Assembly (NCBI GenBank): GCA_022826205.1
Contig: JAJDVJ010000095.1
Coordinates: 26,165-90,164, forward strand
Direction: 5' to 3'
DNA length: 64,000 nucleotides
From: Silicimonas sp.
GTDB lineage: Bacteria > Pseudomonadota > Alphaproteobacteria > Rhodobacterales > Rhodobacteraceae
The translations under genes were made by a program, and so were the position numbers. Shown here one piece after another: positions 1-8,822 of the stretch; within the stretch, counting starts at the first letter, position 1, and each line of letters begins with the position of its first letter. The notes below the pieces were generated by a model. The model saw only the letters and a list, made by a program, of their open reading frames with translations, ran no database searches and had not been told where the DNA came from.

Positions 1-1
1 C

Positions 2-1012
2 GATCCTTCCTCCCAGCTTGCCTGCGCGATCGCCGGGAACATCGCCATGAACGCGGGCGGTGCGCATTGCCTGAAATACGGCGTGACGACGAACAACCTG
101 CTCGGGCTGACGATGGTCACGATGGATGGAAGTGTGGTCGAGATCGGCGGCGCACATATGGACGCGAGCGGGTATGACTGGCTGGGCCTTGTCTGTGGGT
201 CCGAAGGGCAGCTCGGTGTGGTGACGGAGGCAACCCTCCGCATCTTGCCCCGGCCTGAAGGCGCAAGGCCGATGCTGATCGGATTTGCAAGTCCGGAGGT
301 TGCCGGCGCCTGTGTCAGCGACATCATCAGGGCAGGCGTGCTGCCTGTCGCCATCGAGTACATGGACCGCAAGGTCATCGAGGTGGTCGAGAGCTTCTCG
401 CAGGCCGGCTATCCGGACTGCGAGGCTCTGCTCATTGTTGAAGTGGAGGGAAGCCCTGCCGAAATAGACGACCAGCTTGGCGTCATCGGCAACATCGCTC
501 GCGGGCACGACCCGGTCGAGCTGCGCGAAGCCGGGGATGCCGACGAGGCGGCGCGAATCTGGCTCGGGCGCAAGTCGGCCTTCGGGGCAATGGGCAAGCT
601 TAACGACTACATCTGTCTGGACGGGACGATCCCGGTGTCGGAACTGCCACGCGTTCTCCAGCGGATCGGAGCGTTGTCGCGCCAATACGGTCTCGACGTT
701 GGCAACGTCTTTCATGCGGGCGACGGCAACATGCATCCCCTGATCCTGTTCAACGCCAACAGTTCCGGCGAACTCGAGACCTGCGAGGCGCTCGGCGCGG
801 AAATACTCAAGCTCTGCGTCGAGGCTGGGGGGTGCCTCACGGGCGAGCATGGCGTGGGAATCGAAAAACGCGATCTCATGCACGTCCAGTTCGATCCGGT
901 CGACCTCGAAGCCCAGATGAACGTCAAGGACGTGCTTGATCCGGCCTGGTTGCTGAACCCGGCCAAGGTGTTTCCCTTGAGCGAAACTGCGACCCGGCGG
1001 GCGGCGGCATGA
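2..1012 (+). CDS. glcD: Glycolate oxidase subunit GlcD, C-terminal part (5' end outside window)
   Basis: FAD-linked subunit of the membrane-associated glycolate oxidase complex, which oxidises glycolate to glyoxylate. The open frame is already running at base 2, so the N-terminus lies outside the window. What remains is the end of the FAD-binding PCMH fold (AGNIAMNAGG, KYGVTTNNLLGL, GSEGQLGVVTEATLRILPRP) and the full FAD-oxidase C domain (HAGDGNMHPLI near the middle, GGCLTGEHGVGIEKRDLM near the end). It is followed directly by glcE and glcF on the same strand, the usual glcDEF order. I see nothing odd in the visible part. The family assignment is firm. Confidence 0.93.
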   Translation, partial: DPSSQLACAIAGNIAMNAGGAHCLKYGVTTNNLLGLTMVTMDGSVVEIGGAHMDASGYDWLGLVCGSEGQLGVVTEATLRILPRPEGARPMLIGFASPEVAGACVSDIIRAGVLPVAIEYMDRKVIEVVESFSQAGYPDCEALLIVEVEGSPAEIDDQLGVIGNIARGHDPVELREAGDADEAARIWLGRKSAFGAMGKLNDYICLDGTIPVSELPRVLQRIGALSRQYGLDVGNVFHAGDGNMHPLILFNANSSGELETCEALGAEILKLCVEAGGCLTGEHGVGIEKRDLMHVQFDPVDLEAQMNVKDVLDPAWLLNPAKVFPLSETATRRAAA

Positions 1013-1064
1013 TGGCGGACAGTTCCGACGCAATTGGCGAGACATCCACGACGCTGCAGCCCTT

Positions 1065-2207
1065 TTGTGTCCTGTGCTGACCCCGTCGGACGAACGCGAG
1101 CTAGCCGAGGCGGTGGCCGGCGCAGCCGGACCGCTTGCGGTTCTGGGCGGCGGCACGCGCCGGGTCGGCCATCCCGTCGACGGTGACGACCTGACTGTGG
1201 CCGGCCTTTCGGGCGTCACGTTCTACGAACCTGGCGCGCTGACATTGGTCGCACGTGCCGGAACGCCGCTTGCGCAGGTCGAGGCGATGCTTGCCTCAGA
1301 GGGCCAGATGCTGGCATTCGAGCCAATGGATCACCGCAAGCTGCTTGGCACGTCGGGCGAGCCCACGATCGGCGGAACGGTCGCGGCCAACGCATCAGGA
1401 CCGCGCCGCGTGCGTGCCGGGGCATGCCGGGACTTTCTGCTTGGCGTGCGTTTCGTGGACGGTTGCGGCAGGATCATCAAGAACGGCGGCCGCGTGATGA
1501 AGAACGTGACTGGCTATGACCTCGTCAGGCTCATGGCCGGGTCGCGCGGCACTCTTGGCGTATTGAGCGAAGTCTGCCTGAAGGTCCTGCCGCGACCGGA
1601 ATCGACTGGTGTGCTGTTGCTGGTCGGACTGGATGTTGAGGTCGCGGTTCGTGCAATGTCTGCGGCCCTGAATTCGCCCTACGAGGTTTCCGGGGCGGCG
1701 CATGTGCCTGTCGGCCTTGATGGCGACCCGGTCACGATGATCAGGCTGGAGGGATTCGAGGCATCCGTCGCCTATCGCGTCGAAAGACTGAAGGACCATC
1801 TCGCCGAATTCGGTCCAGCCGGAATCGAGCGCCGCACCGAAGGCCCCGAAAGCGCGAAGGCCGGCTGGGCATGGATTCGCGACGTTGAGGCGCATGGCGG
1901 AACCGGAGAGGATGTCTGGAGGTTCTCGATTCCTCCCCGCGATGCCCCGGCACTTGTCGAAAGCCTTGGCGACGCCAGCGTCGTACTGGACTGGGGCGGC
2001 GGCCTCGTCTGGGCGGCGGTGGAACAGGGACGCGACGCAAGGCGCTCACTTTCGTCCGGACACGCCACGATCATGCGCGCTGATGACGAGACCAGGAACC
2101 GGCTCGGCGTCTTCCAGCCGGAGGCGGAGCCCTTGGCATCGTTCGCTGAGGGTCTGCGTCGCAAGTTTGATCCTGAAGGGATACTCAATCCGGGATTGAT
2201 GGGCTGA
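1065..2207 (+). CDS. glcE: Glycolate oxidase FAD-binding subunit GlcE
   Basis: Second FAD-binding (PCMH-type) subunit of glycolate oxidase. The N-terminal flavin fold is clear (AVLGGGTRRVGHPV, YEPGALTLVARAGTPL, GTSGEPTIGGTVAANASGPRR, then KNVTGYDLVRLMAGSRGTLGVLSE), and it ends with the family-typical DPEGILNPG. The frame has no ATG at its start. The earliest candidates are TTG at 1065 and GTG at 1074. A well-placed ATGATG overlapping the glcD stop (1009–1014) leads into another frame that stops near 1081, so the start is uncertain and a small frameshift is possible. Its stop overlaps the glcF start by one base (TGATG), indicating translational coupling. Confidence 0.9.
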   Translation: MCPVLTPSDERELAEAVAGAAGPLAVLGGGTRRVGHPVDGDDLTVAGLSGVTFYEPGALTLVARAGTPLAQVEAMLASEGQMLAFEPMDHRKLLGTSGEPTIGGTVAANASGPRRVRAGACRDFLLGVRFVDGCGRIIKNGGRVMKNVTGYDLVRLMAGSRGTLGVLSEVCLKVLPRPESTGVLLLVGLDVEVAVRAMSAALNSPYEVSGAAHVPVGLDGDPVTMIRLEGFEASVAYRVERLKDHLAEFGPAGIERRTEGPESAKAGWAWIRDVEAHGGTGEDVWRFSIPPRDAPALVESLGDASVVLDWGGGLVWAAVEQGRDARRSLSSGHATIMRADDETRNRLGVFQPEAEPLASFAEGLRRKFDPEGILNPGLMG

Positions 2208-3496
2208 TGCGGACGGAATTCACCGAGGAGCAACTCAAGGATCCGGCGACCCGGCGCTCGAACGAAATCCTGCGATCCTGCGTTCATTGCGGCTTCTGTA
2301 CCGCGACCTGTCCGACCTATCAGGTCCTGGGCGACGAACTCGATTCCCCGCGCGGCCGCATCTACCTGATAAAGGACATGCTGGAGAGCGGCCGGCCGGC
2401 GGATGAACGGACTGTCAGGCATATCGACAGGTGTCTTTCCTGTCTCGCCTGCATGACGACCTGCCCGTCCGGCGTTCACTACATGCATCTGGTGGACCAC
2501 GCGCGGGCGCATATCGAGAGGACCTACAAGCGTCCGCTCTTTGATCGCCTCCTTCGCTGGGCCCTTTCTCGCATAATTCCCTATCCTGGCCGCTTTCGGC
2601 TGGCGCTGCTTGGCGCGAGATTCGGTCGCCCCTTTGCGTCACTTGTGCCGGAGCCACGCCTGAGGGCGATGCTGGCCATGGCACCGAAGTCGCTCCCTGC
2701 GGTGAGCGAAAACTCTCGGCCGCAGACCATTCCTTCGCAGGGCAAGCGGAGGATGCGGGTCGCCTTGATGACGGGGTGCGCACAGCAAGTGTTGAATACG
2801 GACATCAACGACGCCACCATCCGGCTTCTGACCCGGCTGGGTTGCGATGTCGTGATTTCAGATGGGGCAGGATGCTGCGGCGCACTTGTTCACCACATGG
2901 GTCGGGAGCGCGAAAGCCACGCCCAGGCGGCGCGGAACATCAACGCCTGGCTGTCCGGGGAAGAGCTTGATGCCGTCGTGATCAACACCAGCGGATGCGG
3001 CACGACCGTAAAGGACTATGGTCACATGTTCCGCAACGACCCTCTCGCCGAAGACGCTGCCCGGATCAGTTCGCTTGCCATGGATGTCAGCGAGGTCCTG
3101 GAAAAGCTGAACTACCCGGAATGCGTGCCAAAAGACATTCGAATAGCCTATCATGCGGCCTGTTCCCTTCAACATGGCCAGGGCGTGACGTCCGCGCCGA
3201 AGGAACTCCTGAGGCGGGCCGGTTTCGAGGTTGTCGAACCGGTTGACAGTCACCTTTGCTGTGGATCGGCCGGGACGTACAATCTGCTGCAGCCGGCGAT
3301 TTCCGACGAGTTGAAGACCCGCAAGGTCGACTCGCTGGAAGCCGTTGCCCCGGACCTCATTGCCGCGGGCAACATTGGCTGCATGGTCCAAATCGGGTCG
3401 GGCGCGGAAGTGCCGGTTTTGCACACCGTGGAACTCCTTGACTGGGCGACGGGCGGTCCGCGTCCTCCGGCGATTCCTGAGACGATGGATTCGTGA
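2207..3496 (+). CDS. glcF: Glycolate oxidase iron-sulfur subunit GlcF
   Basis: Electron-transfer subunit that passes electrons from the GlcD/GlcE flavins towards the quinone pool. Two ferredoxin-type [4Fe-4S] motifs lie at the N-terminus (CVHCGFCTATCP near residue 25, CLSCLACMTTCP near residue 75). Two CCG (DUF224/heterodisulfide-reductase-like) domains follow, marked by DGAGCCGALVHHMG, INTSGCGTTVKDYG, and HLCCGSAGTYN. The length of 429 aa is normal for the family. The start codon overlaps the glcE stop (TGATG), so glcD-glcE-glcF form one operon. A weak hairpin follows the stop. Confidence 0.95.
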   Translation: MRTEFTEEQLKDPATRRSNEILRSCVHCGFCTATCPTYQVLGDELDSPRGRIYLIKDMLESGRPADERTVRHIDRCLSCLACMTTCPSGVHYMHLVDHARAHIERTYKRPLFDRLLRWALSRIIPYPGRFRLALLGARFGRPFASLVPEPRLRAMLAMAPKSLPAVSENSRPQTIPSQGKRRMRVALMTGCAQQVLNTDINDATIRLLTRLGCDVVISDGAGCCGALVHHMGRERESHAQAARNINAWLSGEELDAVVINTSGCGTTVKDYGHMFRNDPLAEDAARISSLAMDVSEVLEKLNYPECVPKDIRIAYHAACSLQHGQGVTSAPKELLRRAGFEVVEPVDSHLCCGSAGTYNLLQPAISDELKTRKVDSLEAVAPDLIAAGNIGCMVQIGSGAEVPVLHTVELLDWATGGPRPPAIPETMDS

Positions 3497-3503
3497 AACC
3501 CAA

Positions 3504-3524
3504 CCCCTTGAACCCCAAAAGGGG
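3504..3524 (+). terminator. Weak hairpin after glcF
   Basis: CCCCTT and AAGGGG form a 6-bp stem shortly after the glcF stop. There is no clear T-run behind it, so it is only a possible terminator of the glc operon. Confidence 0.35.
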
Positions 3525-3633
3525 CGCACCTATCTGACTCGCGCCGGAAGCCGCGTTCGGTTCCGGCAAATTGAAGTCAAGGGTCTTCGCCTCTCGGGGA
3601 GGCCCAAGTTATCGCTCAAAGGAGGATGACCAA

Positions 3634-4092
3634 ATGCGTAGGTTGGATTTTGCACCCCTGTACCGTGCTACCGTCGGCTTCGACCAGATTGCCGACATGA
3701 TGGACCGGCTTCTGACTGACAGCCAGTCGGCACCGTCCTACCCACCGTACAACATCGAGAAGATCGGGGATGAAGCGTGGAGAATCTCCATCGCTGTCGC
3801 CGGATTTTCGGACGATGAGCTCACGGTTGAGGTTCGCGAGAATGCGCTGATCGTTGCGGCCAAGAAGTCGGACGAGGGCGACGAGCGCACCTATCTGCAT
3901 CGCGGCATCGCGAATCGCGCCTTCGAGCGCAGGTTCGCGCTGGCCGATCACGTGCGCGCTGCCGGCGCATCCAGCGTGAACGGCATGCTGCATATCGACC
4001 TTGTGCGGGAAGTGCCCGAAGCACTCAAGCCGCGCCGGATCGAAATCGCAAGCAGCGACACGGTCGACGCGAAAGCCGTCGAGTCCAAGTAA
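3634..4092 (+). CDS. Hsp20/alpha-crystallin small heat-shock protein (IbpA-like)
   Basis: ATP-independent holdase chaperone that binds unfolding proteins in the cytoplasm. The N-terminus is IbpA-like (MRRLDFAPLYRATVGFDQI), followed by the alpha-crystallin core (YNIEKIGDEAWRISIAVAGF, then an RAFERRFALADHV segment) and a short tail carrying the proline-rich end. I chose ATG 3634 because a strong AAAGGAGG lies 7–13 bases upstream and homologues begin here. The same frame is open further upstream to 3571, but that extension does not look like the family. It is monocistronic between a possible glc terminator and a strong hairpin. No ROSE-type thermosensor was recognised in the short leader. Confidence 0.9.
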   Translation: MRRLDFAPLYRATVGFDQIADMMDRLLTDSQSAPSYPPYNIEKIGDEAWRISIAVAGFSDDELTVEVRENALIVAAKKSDEGDERTYLHRGIANRAFERRFALADHVRAAGASSVNGMLHIDLVREVPEALKPRRIEIASSDTVDAKAVESK

Positions 4093-4115
4093 CGACGAAT
4101 TGCAGCCGTAGTGCT

Positions 4116-4151
4116 GCGAGACGCCCGAGGCAACGCCCCCGGGCGTCTCGC
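4116..4151 (+). terminator. Strong hairpin after hsp20
   Basis: A perfect 11-bp stem GCGAGACGCCC/GGGCGTCTCGC with a 14-base loop begins 24 bases after the hsp20 stop. The 3' flank is not T-rich. It separates hsp20 from the convergent hydrolase–OsmC gene and could act on either strand. Confidence 0.6.
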
Positions 4152-4303
4152 CTTGGATGCCTGGATCGCGGCTGTTCGGCGAGCCGAGCGTTCATCGAAC
4201 GTCCACGGATGCCGGCGTTGCTCAGCGAGTGCGCATAAGATGCGTCACCCGGAGACGGCATGCACCGGCCTGTGCGTTGCGAGGGCCGTTTCCCTTGGCA
4301 GCG

Positions 4304-5530
4304 TCAGGCTGGCTGATTCGGAACAAGAAGCGTCTCGACCTTGGCGACGTGCTCAAGCGTTCGATGAACCGGGCACTTGTCGGCGATTTCAAGGAGACGA
4401 GCCTTCTGTTCGTCGGTCAGATCCCCCTCAAGGCGAATTTCTCGGCGGAATGAATCAACATTCGGCCCTGAATCGCTCTGTGCGTCCTGGGCGTGCACCT
4501 TGTCATGCGTCACGTCGACCGAGACATGGGTCAGCGGCCACTTCTTTCTTCGTGCATACATGCGAACCGTCATCGACGTGCAAGCCCCGAGCCCGGCGGA
4601 CAGGAATCCGTAGGGTGTCATGCCCCGATTCGTGCCGCCATAGGCTTTTGGCTCGTCCGCCAGCGTGTGATGTTCTGGCCCTGCATTCACATCCTGAAGG
4701 AAACCGGCCGGATCGGCCTCGGAGACGCGAACGATGCCTTCCGGCGCCCCGGGCGGCGGTGCTGCCGGCGCGAGATCAAGGTAGCGGCCGGCCCAAGCCG
4801 CGATGACCGCGGCAGCATACTCGGCATCTTCCGGCTTGCTGACGAGGTGGTCGGCATTGTCGAGCGTGACAAAGCTCTTTGGATGCCTGGCGGCCATGAA
4901 GATCTGCGTCGCGTTCTCGATCCCGACCGTTGCGTCGAGCGGGGCGTGCAGCACGAGAAGCGCGCTTCCCAGCTTGCCAATCGCGGGTGACAGCTCGGCC
5001 GCTGTCACATCATCAACGAAGCCCTTTCCGATCATGAATGTGCGGCCCGCAAGATCGACTTCGGCCTTTCCGTCGCTTGATATGCGCTCCAGCGCATCAC
5101 CGAAATTGTGAGTCACGTGACCGGGATCGAATGGCGCTCCGATCGTGGCCACGGCCTTGACGCTCCCGATCTCGCCGGCGGCCTTGAGTACGGCGGCTCC
5201 GCCGAGCGAATGGCCGATGAGCAAGCTTGGTGCCATTCCGCGATCATCGAGATGATGTGCCGCCAGAACCAGATCTTCCACGTTTGACGTGAACGACGTG
5301 TTCGCGAACTCGCCGCCCGAATGGCCGAGGCCGGTAAAGTCGAAGCGCAGTACAGCGATGCCCATGGCGGCGAGGCGCCTGGCGATGCGTCTCGCAGCCG
5401 TGATGTCCTTGCCGCAGGTAAAGCAATGCGCAAAGAGCGCCGTTGCAAGAAGCGGGCCTTCCGGCAAGTCGAGTCGTGCTGCCAGCTTGTCGCCGGCGTG
5501 GCCCGAAAAGGTAAAGCGTTGCATGGTCAT
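4304..5530 (-). CDS. Alpha/beta hydrolase–OsmC family fusion protein
   Basis: Two-domain protein of about 408 aa. The first roughly 250 residues are an alpha/beta hydrolase, with ALFAHCFTCGKD as the oxyanion-region strand, the nucleophile elbow GHSLGGAAVL, a late Asp (LHAPLDATVG) and a His (NADHLVSKPEDA). The last roughly 150 residues are an OsmC/Ohr-like domain (GGTNRGMTPYGFLSAGLGACTSM, with CPVHRTLEH near the end), so both peroxidatic-type Cys positions are present. The fusion is a known family of uncharacterised bacterial hydrolases that may link thiol peroxide defence to hydrolysis. The start is uncertain: GTG 5575 lies just after the stop of the upstream SMR gene, and ATG 5530 or 5524 matches the usual N-terminus. 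It is cotranscribed with the SMR exporter. Confidence 0.85.
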   Translation of the reverse strand: MTMQRFTFSGHAGDKLAARLDLPEGPLLATALFAHCFTCGKDITAARRIARRLAAMGIAVLRFDFTGLGHSGGEFANTSFTSNVEDLVLAAHHLDDRGMAPSLLIGHSLGGAAVLKAAGEIGSVKAVATIGAPFDPGHVTHNFGDALERISSDGKAEVDLAGRTFMIGKGFVDDVTAAELSPAIGKLGSALLVLHAPLDATVGIENATQIFMAARHPKSFVTLDNADHLVSKPEDAEYAAAVIAAWAGRYLDLAPAAPPPGAPEGIVRVSEADPAGFLQDVNAGPEHHTLADEPKAYGGTNRGMTPYGFLSAGLGACTSMTVRMYARRKKWPLTHVSVDVTHDKVHAQDAQSDSGPNVDSFRREIRLEGDLTDEQKARLLEIADKCPVHRTLEHVAKVETLLVPNQPA

Positions 5531-5578
5531 GCACGGAAAGTCGCGTCGCGAACGCGGGTACGCAAGGCCAGTCACGTC

Positions 5579-5911
5579 CTAGTGATGGGCTGTGTCGGAA
5601 AGCAGGCTTATGACCAGAATTCCCGCGACGATCAGCGCGATGCCGAGCATTGCCGGAAGATCGAGCCGTTGACTGAAGAGAACGTATCCCATCAGCGCAA
5701 TGAGCACGATTCCGAGGCCTGACCAGACGGCGTAGACAATGCCGACAGGCATGAACTCGAGCGTCAGAGCCAGGAAATAAAAGGCTGCCGCGTAACTTGT
5801 GATGGACAAGACCGTCGGGCCCAGCCGGGTGAACTGCTGTGATGCCTGAAGACCCATCGTGCCAACGGTTTCGGCAGTGATTGCGAGGAAGAGATAGACG
5901 TAGACCTGCAT
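5579..5911 (-). CDS. Small multidrug resistance (SMR) family transporter
   Basis: Four-helix inner-membrane exporter of the EmrE/SugE superfamily, 110 aa. The essential proton/substrate-binding Glu is at position 14 (AITAETVGT), and the family signature PVGIVYAVWSGLG carries the conserved Trp of helix 3. GGAGGTG stands 5–11 bases before the ATG. The sequence alone does not separate quaternary-cation exporters from guanidinium exporters. I looked for a guanidine riboswitch in the leader and did not find one. It is directly upstream of the hydrolase–OsmC gene, close enough for cotranscription. Confidence 0.9.
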   Translation of the reverse strand: MQVYVYLFLAITAETVGTMGLQASQQFTRLGPTVLSITSYAAAFYFLALTLEFMPVGIVYAVWSGLGIVLIALMGYVLFSQRLDLPAMLGIALIVAGILVISLLSDTAHH

Positions 5912-6375
5912 GAGAACACCTCCGCCGCTTCTGGTTCCGGGAAGGCATGGGCCTGCCGGGAGCCCGCGTCAATACCGGTGCTTTCAATCGGGACGCGACC
6001 TTGCGACACGAGATGTCGGCCTGCGTGTGGCGGGACCAGGGCGGTCATGCCCCGATCGACGGTTTTGGGGGAACCCCCGGTCCTCCGAGCCTGCTGCACG
6101 GGAATTGCATCAACGGGTTGCCTGCACGAACGCCGCCGCTCTTCGACATGCTTTCTCAGGTCTTCGGGGTGACCGGCGCCAACGCCGTTCAGATGTACCA
6201 GTGCCGGACGCCTCGTGACGTTTCGCCCCTTGAATGGAGCTTTTGGCTTGGCTGGGACCACGCGATGCCGTTGCGGAGACCGGCGGAGGAACCTGACCTT
6301 CCGGCACGAACTTCAGTTGCACGTGTCACGCGGACGCAATTGCGAAAGGATCGGTCAGTTCAGGAAAACAAGGTC
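5912..6375. other. Non-coding gap between icd and the SMR gene
   Basis: Open frames here on both strands have no recognisable protein features. No tRNA, riboswitch or clear terminator was seen. The left end must hold the SMR promoter. Confidence 0.4.
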
Positions 6376-7587
6376 CTAACCCAGCGCCCTCTGCAGGTTC
6401 TCGTCGATCTTGTCGAGGAAGCCCATGGTTGTGAGCCATTTCTGGTCCGGGCCGACCAGCAATGCGAGGTCCTTGGTCATGGAGCCGGATTCGACCGTGT
6501 CGACGATGACCCTTTCCATGGTTTCGGCAAAATTGCGAAGCTTTTCGTTGCCATCGAGACTGGCCCGGTGCTTCAGGCCGCCCGTCCAGGCAAAGATCGA
6601 CGCGATCGAGTTCGTTGACGTCTCTTCGCCCTTTTGGTGCTGGCGGTAATGGCGGGTGACGGTCCCGTGGGCAGCTTCCGCTTCAACGATCTTGCCGTCT
6701 GGTGTCATGAGCTGGGACGTCATGAGACCGAGCGAGCCGAAGCCTTGGGCGACGGTGTCGGATTGCACGTCGCCGTCGTAGTTCTTGCACGCCCAGACAT
6801 ATCCGCCCGACCACTTGAGCGCGGCGGCAACCATGTCGTCAATCAGGCGATGCTCGTACCAGATTTTCTTCTCCTCGAAGGCATCCTTGAACTCATTTTC
6901 GTAGACTTCCTGGAAGATGTCCTTGAAGCGTCCGTCATAGGCCTTCATGATCGTGTTCTTCGTCGAGAGGTAGCAGGGCCAGCCGAGGTTCAGTGCGTAG
7001 TTCATCGAGGCCCGCGCAAAGTCGTAGATCGACTGGTCCAGGTTGTACATTGCCATCGTCACGCCGGAACCCGGTGCGTCGAAGACCTCCCTCTCGATGA
7101 CCTCGCCATCCTCGCCTTCGAACTTGATGGTCACCTTTCCGGCTCCAGGAAAAGTGAAGTCCGTGGCACGGTACTGGTCTCCGAACGCATGACGACCGAC
7201 GACGATCGGCCGCGTCCAGCCCGGCACCAGGCGGGGAACGTTCCTGCAGATGATCGGCTGGCGGAAGATCACGCCGCCAAGGATGTTCCGGATGGTTCCG
7301 TTGGGAGAGCGATACATGCGCTTCAACCCGAACTCCTCGACTCTCGCTTCGTCCGGCGTGATCGTGGCGCACTTGACGGCGACGCCAACCTCTTTCGTCT
7401 TTTCTGCCGCGTCGACTGTGATCTGGTCATCCGTCCGGTCGCGTTCCTCGATGCCGAGATCGTAGTAGAGCAGATCTACGTCCAGATAGGGCAGGATCAG
7501 CTTCTTCTTGATGAAGTCCCAGATGATCCGGGTCATCTCATCGCCGTCCATTTCAACGATTGGGTTCTCGACCTTGATCTTCGACAT
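6376..7587 (-). CDS. icd: NADP-dependent isocitrate dehydrogenase
   Basis: TCA-cycle enzyme converting isocitrate to 2-oxoglutarate with production of NADPH. At 403 aa it is the eukaryotic-type (subfamily II) enzyme common in alphaproteobacteria. Visible landmarks are [16 protein letters not shown] at the N-terminus, the substrate loop [17 protein letters not shown], the metal-binding stretch [20 protein letters not shown], and the nucleotide region [23 protein letters not shown]. The ATG at 7587 gives the standard start. It lies downstream of pncA, from which it is separated by a terminator-like hairpin, so it probably has its own promoter. Confidence 0.97.
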   Translation of the reverse strand: MSKIKVENPIVEMDGDEMTRIIWDFIKKKLILPYLDVDLLYYDLGIEERDRTDDQITVDAAEKTKEVGVAVKCATITPDEARVEEFGLKRMYRSPNGTIRNILGGVIFRQPIICRNVPRLVPGWTRPIVVGRHAFGDQYRATDFTFPGAGKVTIKFEGEDGEVIEREVFDAPGSGVTMAMYNLDQSIYDFARASMNYALNLGWPCYLSTKNTIMKAYDGRFKDIFQEVYENEFKDAFEEKKIWYEHRLIDDMVAAALKWSGGYVWACKNYDGDVQSDTVAQGFGSLGLMTSQLMTPDGKIVEAEAAHGTVTRHYRQHQKGEETSTNSIASIFAWTGGLKHRASLDGNEKLRNFAETMERVIVDTVESGSMTKDLALLVGPDQKWLTTMGFLDKIDENLQRALG

Positions 7588-7644
7588 GAATCTAGCCTCG
7601 CAGGGATTAATCGGTCGCGCGCGACATAGCCGAACCCCGCCTTA

Positions 7645-7665
7645 AGTAAAAGGCGGCATGCCGCC
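7645..7665 (-). terminator. Hairpin with T-rich tail after pncA
   Basis: On the minus strand GGCGG-CATG-CCGCC is followed by TTTTACTT, 31 bases past the pncA stop and before icd. The stem is short but the tail is good. Confidence 0.5.
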
Positions 7666-7695
7666 GCAAACCTGTTGCGTGGTCATTTGTCGCGC

Positions 7696-8301
7696 TCAGG
7701 CGAGAGTGATGCCCGCGTCCTTCATGCCCTTTCTGGCAGAGGCAAGCGAGCCATTAAGATCAATTGCCCGGCAGAGTTTCTCAATCACGGTGACATCGTA
7801 GCCGAGCCGCGCGGCGTCGAGCGCCGAGTAGTTCACGCAGAAGTCCGTCGCCAGCCCGACAAGCGTGACCTTTTCGACGCCTCGACTGCGGAGATAGCCG
7901 TCGAGCCCCGTTGGAGTGGACTGGTCGTTCTCGAAGAACGCGGAATAGCTGTCGATCCCTCGGCGGAAGCCCTTGCGGATGACGATGTCGGCGGCGCGCG
8001 TGTCGAGCCTGCCGTGAAACGCCGCTCCTCTGGAACCGATCACGCAGTGATCGGGCCATAGAACCTGGGTTCCGTAGTGCAAGTCCGTGACGGCAAAGGG
8101 CTCGAGACCCTGGTGCTGGCTGGCGAAGCTCAAGTGATCCGCCGGATGCCAGTCCTGGGTGAACACGCGGACCTTGAATTCGGGAACGAGCGCGCTGATA
8201 GGCACGACGATCTCATCGCCGCCGGGGACGGCAAGCGCACCTCCGGGGCAAAAGTCCTTCTGGACGTCGATCACGAGGATCGCCTCGTTGTCCTTTCGCA
8301 C
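7696..8301 (-). CDS. pncA: Nicotinamidase/pyrazinamidase PncA
   Basis: Hydrolyses nicotinamide to nicotinate and ammonia for NAD salvage. It is an isochorismatase-fold protein with the expected catalytic triad: Asp in LVIDVQKDFCPGG, Lys in VIRKGF, and Cys in ATDFCV. The metal ligands are the DWHPADH group. The length of about 201 aa is normal. The frame is open to 8337, but GTG 8301 has GGGGAGG 6 bases upstream and gives the standard N-terminus, so I prefer it. It is a single gene; the region upstream is the scarred trhO locus. Confidence 0.92.
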   Translation of the reverse strand: MRKDNEAILVIDVQKDFCPGGALAVPGGDEIVVPISALVPEFKVRVFTQDWHPADHLSFASQHQGLEPFAVTDLHYGTQVLWPDHCVIGSRGAAFHGRLDTRAADIVIRKGFRRGIDSYSAFFENDQSTPTGLDGYLRSRGVEKVTLVGLATDFCVNYSALDAARLGYDVTVIEKLCRAIDLNGSLASARKGMKDAGITLA

Positions 8302-8461
8302 GGGAGCCTCCCCTGTTTCCCTGTAGCATCGCGGCACTGGATGAGTCGATCAAATCCGGCAAGTCTCTGCTGTCAATTGCCACACTGACGCACACCAAGT
8401 CCACTGGTGCAGTGCACGTTCAGCTGGACGGCAAAGGGAGAGTCTCCAGCAATGGACGAGC

Positions 8462-8693
8462 CGTGGGCGCCGGTTTGCAATGGTTGCACGCAAGCGGCGG
8501 CGGCGCACATTCTTGGCGGGAGTCATTGAAGGCAACGCACCCGAACCAGCGTTCCTGCTAAGTTCTGTGGCGACCCCCGTGTCCACCCCAGCAGCCGGAG
8601 CGATTCTCTGAAAGGCAGGTTGTCGCATCGTTCTGCAAGTTCGCGTATCTTGGAGATCCCGCTGAGTTCAATCCGTTGCTTCTTGAGATCGCG
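8462..8693 (+). repeat. Decayed direct copy of the trhO leader and first 25 codons (copy A)
   Basis: This 232-base stretch aligns along its whole length, in the same orientation, with 10311..10541. Within the coding part (8619–8693 against 10467–10541) I count 60 of 75 identical bases with no gaps. The leader aligns less well but includes CGTGGGCGCCGG, GTGGCGAC and GCAGCCGG blocks in the same order. The start codon equivalent is AGG instead of ATG, so this copy is not translated as trhO. Confidence 0.85.
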
Positions 8694-8822
8694 CCGCAGC
8701 GCTGCTTCGGGTGTGCGGAGCGGCTCGGCGACAGCGCGCCGGCCATCGACGGCAAGGCGCTGCGGCGCTCGTTCGCGGATGCTGCTGAGTGGGCCGCCCT
8801 GCACATTGGCCGGTGGTATTAG
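8619..8822 (+). pseudogene. In-frame chimera: trhO 5' fragment joined to ISAs1-like transposase scrap
   Basis: The frame reads VVASFCKFAYLGDPAEF and so on, matching TrhO residues 3–27, to about base 8693. It then continues without a break into about 42 codons containing AIDGKALRRSFADAAE. That is the DGK-LRRS motif around a catalytic Asp of ISAs1-family transposases. It stops at TAG 8820. Neither half is complete: TrhO loses over 270 residues and the transposase loses most of both ends. There is no start codon. This is a junction scar rather than a gene. The transposase assignment rests on one motif. Confidence 0.6.

Noticed and set aside
5912..6110. Possible guanidine riboswitch upstream of the SMR gene
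   Set aside because: I searched the minus-strand leader for paired ACGR-loop hairpins and the ykkC core and found neither.
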